From Oscillospiraceae bacterium (lineage in GTDB: Bacteria; Bacillota_A; Clostridia; Oscillospirales; JAAYXM01), in contig JAFQVE010000474.1 in NCBI GenBank assembly GCA_017408185.1, positions 1 to 7,666 of the forward strand: 7,666 nt of DNA, given 5' to 3'. The notes under the pieces are model-generated. The model had not been told where the DNA came from and searched no databases. It was given only the letters and a program-made list of their open reading frames with translations. Shown here piece after piece: positions 5,216 through 7,666 of this stretch (position 1 is its first letter; every line of letters starts with the position of its first letter). The translations under genes were made by a program, and so were the position numbers.

Positions 5216-7210
5216 ATGAGAATTGCTTTGACGGGCAATCCGAACAGCGGTAAAACGACCATGTATAATGCGCTTACCGGCAGAAACGAAAAGGTAGGTA
5301 ACTGGGCAGGAGTAACCGTTGAAAAGAAAGAACACACAATAAAGAAAGGGTTCTGTGCGGGAAAGGAAGACCTTATTGCAGTAGACCTTCCGGGTGCATA
5401 CTCAATGTCTCCGTTTACTTCCGAAGAGAGCATCACAAGCTCTTATGTCAAGAGTGAAAACCCCGATGCTATCATCAATATCGTTGATGCGACGAACTTG
5501 AGCCGAAGCTTGTTTTTTACAACTCAGCTTTTAGAACTCGGTATTCCGGTTGTCGTTGCGCTTAATAAGGCGGACGTAAATAAGAAGAAGGAAACAAAGA
5601 TTGACGTTGCGGCGCTGTCTGCAAAGCTCGGATGTCCGGTTGTGGAGACTGTTTCCGTATCTTCTGACGGTCTGCGCGAGGTTGTAAAAACTGCGGTTTC
5701 GGTTGTCGGAAAATCTCAGAAAGCACCATACACTCAGGCGGATATCGACCTCACGGATAAGGCAGAGGTGGAAAAGGCAGACAGAGCGCGCTTTGCTTTT
5801 GTAAACAAAATTGTTGCAGATGTCGAAACACGCAAGGTGTTTACGAACAAGAAGAACTATCAGGATAAAATAGACGCTGTTCTCACAAACAAGTGGCTTG
5901 GTATTCCGATTTTTGCAGTGGTTATGTATCTTGTGTTCCAGATATCCCAGGTTTGGGTTGGAACGCCGGTTGCCGACTGGCTTGTTGCAGGTCTTGAAAC
6001 CTTCCAAGCGTGGATTGGCGAGCTTCTTGCGGAGGCAAACCCGCTTCTCTCGGCACTTTTGGTTGATGGCGTTATCGGCGGTGTTATCGCGGTTATCGGC
6101 TTTTTGCCACTCGTTATGGTTATGTACTTCCTCATCGCGCTTCTTGAGGACTGCGGATATATGTCACGCGTTGCGGTTGTTCTTGATCCGATATTCAAAA
6201 AGGTCGGTCTTTCGGGCAAATCCGTAATTCCGTTTGTTATCACAATCGGCTGTGCGGTTCCGGGTATCATGGCAAGCCGCACAATCCGCAACGAGAGGGA
6301 AAGACGTGCAACAGCTATGCTCGCTCCGTTTATGCCCTGCGGTGCGAAAATTCCGGTTATTGCGCTTTTTGCCGGTGCGTTCTTTGATGATGCGGGCTGG
6401 GTAAGCACAACAATGTACCTTTCGGGTATTGTTCTTATCTTCCTCTGCGCGCTTCTCATAAACAAAATTACAGGCTACAAGGCTCGCAAGTCCTTCTTTA
6501 TTATCGAGCTTCCGGAATATAAGATTCCGAGCCTCTGGGGCGCATTCAAGTCGATGTGCTCACGCGGCTGGGCGTACATAGTAAAGGCGGCTACGATTAT
6601 CCTTCTCTGCAATACCGCGGTACAGATTATGCAGACATTTGACTGGAGCTTCGCTGTTGCGGAAAGCGCGGATACGTCTATTCTTGCATCAATTGCACGT
6701 CCGTTTGCATATCTGCTCGTTCCGGTTGTAGGCGTTCTTTCGTGGCAGCTTGCCGCAGCAGCGGTAACGGGCTTTATCGCAAAGGAAAACGTTGTAGGAA
6801 CGCTCGCTGTCTGCTTTGTCGGGCTTGAAAATCTTATTGATATGGATGAGCTTGCTCTTCTTGAAGGTGCAGGCGCAGAAGCGGCAGGCTTAATCGCAAT
6901 AACAAAGGTTGCGGCGCTTGCATATCTTATGTTTAATCTCTATAGTCCGCCGTGCTTTGCGGCAATCGGCGCTATGAATGCTGAAATGAAGAGCGCAAAA
7001 TGGCTCTGGGGCGGAATCGGGCTTCAGCTTGGCATCGGCTTTACAGTAGGCTATCTTGTATATCAGATTGGTACGCTTATCACTGCGGGAACCTTCGGCG
7101 CTGGCTTCATTCCGGGACTTGTTGCTATAGCTGTATTCGTCGGTATTATCTCATACCTCGTTAAAAAGGCAAACGAAAGTGTTAAAAAAGAATATGCACT
7201 CTCAAAATAA
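5216..7210 (+). CDS. feoB: FeoB, ferrous iron transporter with N-terminal G protein domain
   Basis: 664 residues, within the usual size. The N-terminal GTPase domain has G1 GNPNSGKT (7-14), G3 DLPG (57-60), G4 NKAD (117-120) and a G5-like SVSS (147-150), followed by the helical regulatory part to about 225. The membrane part starts near 228 and has two Gate (nucleoside-recognition-like) halves: GCAVPGIMASRTI (345-357, Cys346) with PFMPCGAKIP (371-380, Cys375), and TGFIAKENVVGTL (518-530). A late segment, NLYSPPCFAAIGAMN, carries Cys580, as in clostridial FeoB proteins. It imports Fe(II) across the cytoplasmic membrane with nucleotide hydrolysis controlled by the G domain. The Cys residues facing the pore are thought to matter for metal passage. 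Codon use is visibly more GC-rich (GCG, CTC, CGC) than in the left module, which may reflect high expression rather than transfer. No defect seen. Confidence 0.97.
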   Translation: MRIALTGNPNSGKTTMYNALTGRNEKVGNWAGVTVEKKEHTIKKGFCAGKEDLIAVDLPGAYSMSPFTSEESITSSYVKSENPDAIINIVDATNLSRSLFFTTQLLELGIPVVVALNKADVNKKKETKIDVAALSAKLGCPVVETVSVSSDGLREVVKTAVSVVGKSQKAPYTQADIDLTDKAEVEKADRARFAFVNKIVADVETRKVFTNKKNYQDKIDAVLTNKWLGIPIFAVVMYLVFQISQVWVGTPVADWLVAGLETFQAWIGELLAEANPLLSALLVDGVIGGVIAVIGFLPLVMVMYFLIALLEDCGYMSRVAVVLDPIFKKVGLSGKSVIPFVITIGCAVPGIMASRTIRNERERRATAMLAPFMPCGAKIPVIALFAGAFFDDAGWVSTTMYLSGIVLIFLCALLINKITGYKARKSFFIIELPEYKIPSLWGAFKSMCSRGWAYIVKAATIILLCNTAVQIMQTFDWSFAVAESADTSILASIARPFAYLLVPVVGVLSWQLAAAAVTGFIAKENVVGTLAVCFVGLENLIDMDELALLEGAGAEAAGLIAITKVAALAYLMFNLYSPPCFAAIGAMNAEMKSAKWLWGGIGLQLGIGFTVGYLVYQIGTLITAGTFGAGFIPGLVAIAVFVGIISYLVKKANESVKKEYALSK

Positions 7211-7222
7211 GGAGTGATTTCT

Positions 7223-7387
7223 GTGATTAATATTATTATCATTGCCGTGCTTGTTGTCATACTCGGCGGTGCGGCGGCATATGTGATACGTGCGAAGAAA
7301 AGCGGAGTAAAGTGCATAGGATGTCCGCACGGAAAATCCTGCAACGGCTCCTGCTCTTCGTGCAGCGGATGTAACACAGGTGAATAA
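7223..7387 (+). CDS. FeoB-associated Cys-rich membrane peptide (GTG start)
   Basis: 54 residues, starting at GTG 7223. GGAGTG (7211-7216), set 6 bases upstream and touching the feoB stop codon, decides this start; no in-frame ATG is available. Residues 2-22 form one membrane helix, followed by RAKK (positive inside), so the Cys-rich tail should be cytoplasmic. The tail has six Cys at 31, 34, 40, 44, 47 and 50 (C-x2-C-x5-C-x3-C-x2-C-x2-C) plus His36. This is the layout of the FeoB-associated Cys-rich membrane protein family (FeoC-like position in Firmicutes feo operons). It may bind iron or an Fe-S cluster and help or sense transport; the role is not proven. Gap to feoB is 12 bases, so it is in the same transcript. 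Confidence 0.88.
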   Translation: MINIIIIAVLVVILGGAAAYVIRAKKSGVKCIGCPHGKSCNGSCSSCSGCNTGE

Positions 7388-7394
7388 CATAAAA

Positions 7395-7413
7395 ACGGGG
7401 CGGGCTGCTCCGT
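7395..7413 (+). other. Short GC-rich hairpin after the feo operon
   Basis: ACGGGGC (7395-7401) pairs with GCTCCGT (7407-7413), seven pairs with one G-U and a 5-base loop, 7 bases after the last feo stop. No T-tract follows, so it is not a standard terminator; it may protect the 3' end of the mRNA. Confidence 0.45.
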
Positions 7414-7430
7414 GTGTCGATAAGACAGTA

Positions 7431-7470
7431 ATGCTGTAAAAAACACAATTTTACAGCATCTGTGTTACAG
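7431..7470 (+). other. Two overlapping, mutually exclusive hairpins in the feo 3' region
   Basis: Fold A: ATGCTGTAAAA (7431-7441) pairs perfectly with 7449-7459 (11 bp, 7-base loop). Fold B: CTGT (7434-7437) and AACACA (7442-7447) pair with TGTGTTACAG (7461-7470), leaving a 4-A bulge. They share the 7434-7441 region and cannot both form. ACAG is present three times (7425, 7453, 7467) as a competing partner for the same CTGT. No T-tract follows. Confidence 0.5.
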
Positions 7471-7488
7471 GATTGGAAAATAGTAATG

Positions 7489-7531
7489 AAAAGAACGATG
7501 TCGAGTCGAAAAACTTAGCATCGTTCTTTTT
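7489..7531 (+). terminator. Intrinsic terminator downstream of the feo operon
   Basis: AAAAGAACGATG (7489-7500) pairs perfectly with CATCGTTCTTTT (7519-7530), 12 bp, with an 18-base loop, and the 3' side runs into five T (7527-7531). With A-runs on the 5' side it could work in both directions. This is the most likely end of the feoAB transcript. Confidence 0.8.
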
Positions 7532-7567
7532 CTATCTCAAAACACTTGAAATCACGGAGGATTTACT

Positions 7568-7621
7568 ATGAAGCGTCTATTATCATGTGAGTTTAACAAG
7601 ATTTCTATTTACCATTTCTGA
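7568..7621 (+). CDS. 17-codon ORF with a strong ribosome site (leader peptide or gene remnant)
   Basis: ATG 7568 is preceded by GGAGG (7556-7560) at ideal spacing. The frame encodes 17 residues (MKRLLSCEFNKISIYHF) and ends at TGA 7619-7621. No family is recognised. It follows the feo terminator without an obvious promoter of its own, and its last codons overlap an inverted repeat and lie just before a strong promoter. It may be a leader peptide, a real small protein, or the start of a gene lost by deletion; the amino acid run resembles the N-termini of some ABC permeases but is too short to judge. Confidence 0.3.
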   Translation: MKRLLSCEFNKISIYHF

Positions 7622-7640
7622 AAATCTATTGAAAATGGTA
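7610..7640. repeat. Inverted repeat TACCATTT...AAATGGTA over the -35 region
   Basis: TACCATTT (7610-7617) is perfectly inverted at 7633-7640, with 15 bases between. The right arm overlaps the -35 element of the outgoing promoter, so it could be an operator for the next gene. Confidence 0.5.
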
Positions 7641-7657
7641 AGAGAATGTGGTATAAT
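7629..7657 (+). promoter_or_regulatory. Consensus extended -10 promoter reading out of the window
   Basis: TTGAAA (7629-7634) is followed after exactly 17 bases by TATAAT (7652-7657), with TGG directly before it (extended -10). The transcript would begin near the right edge, so the gene it serves is outside the window. The unknown downstream gene is probably not part of the feo unit because a terminator lies between. Confidence 0.75.
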
Positions 7658-7666
7658 GCTTTTCGA

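Noticed and set aside
5531..6007. Minus-strand frame of 158 codons over the feoB G domain
   Set aside because: Shadow of the conserved GTPase coding sequence; composition (Arg, Asn, Cys, Leu) is typical of an antisense frame.
5860..6465. Long minus-strand frame (201 codons) inside feoB
   Set aside because: It is an antisense shadow of feoB: Ser/Thr/Ile/Arg-rich, no domain, no ribosome site, and feoB on the other strand is fully conserved.
7431..7466. Pseudoknot between the 11-bp hairpin and its downstream TGTGTT
   Set aside because: Only one base would have to span the full 11-bp stem, which is not sterically possible; the two pairings are better read as alternative folds.
1..7666. CRISPR array, insertion sequence, tRNA or rRNA
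   Set aside because: No regularly spaced direct repeats, transposase motifs, or RNA gene hallmarks were seen on either strand by eye.

Overview
The window looks like a chromosomal stretch of an anaerobic, low-to-moderate GC member of the Clostridia (Ruminococcus/Oscillospiraceae/Lachnospiraceae-like). This is inferred from the AT-rich Gram-positive style signals (strong AGGAGG/GAGGTGA ribosome sites, TTGACA-17-TATTAT promoter), a clostridial-type FeoB with a Cys-rich FeoB-associated peptide, and a Cthe_2159-type beta-helix protein. All recognised genes are on the + strand. No rRNA, tRNA, CRISPR array or transposase was seen.

Left module (1-4606): the end of a probable DUF4956 membrane protein, a 616-residue membrane-anchored Cthe_2159-like carbohydrate-binding beta-helix protein, and a 135-residue Pro/Met/Gly-rich secreted or membrane peptide that overlaps it by ATGA. 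After a hairpin and a new promoter come an OmpR-type response regulator and its HAMP-containing sensor histidine kinase. A long hairpin directly after the kinase stop closes the module. The response regulator is broken by an in-frame TAA at codon 172, inside the winged-helix DNA-binding domain. The rest of the domain is still readable in the same frame up to the normal end (3211-3213), one base before the kinase start.

Right module (4771-7387): an iron(II) uptake cluster, feoA - feoB - FeoB-associated Cys-rich peptide. It has a near-consensus promoter whose start site overlaps a GTTAGC-N4-GCTAAC dyad. feoA is separated from feoB by a terminator-like hairpin, then by a second, 11/12 matching copy of the same dyad, then by a near-perfect ribosome site for feoB. 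This suggests iron-dependent (DtxR-like) control plus partial uncoupling of feoA and feoB expression.

Right edge (7388-7666): a cluster of hairpins, two of them mutually exclusive, then a good intrinsic terminator. It is followed by a 17-codon ORF with an excellent ribosome site, whose end overlaps an inverted repeat that runs into a consensus extended -10 promoter firing out of the window.

The best candidate for an under-described system is the left module: DUF4956 + beta-helix surface protein + Pro/Met-rich partner + two-component system. Similar low-complexity P/M/G/F segments occur in both exported proteins and in the kinase's extracytoplasmic sensor. The function is not known to me, and the links between these parts are inference.
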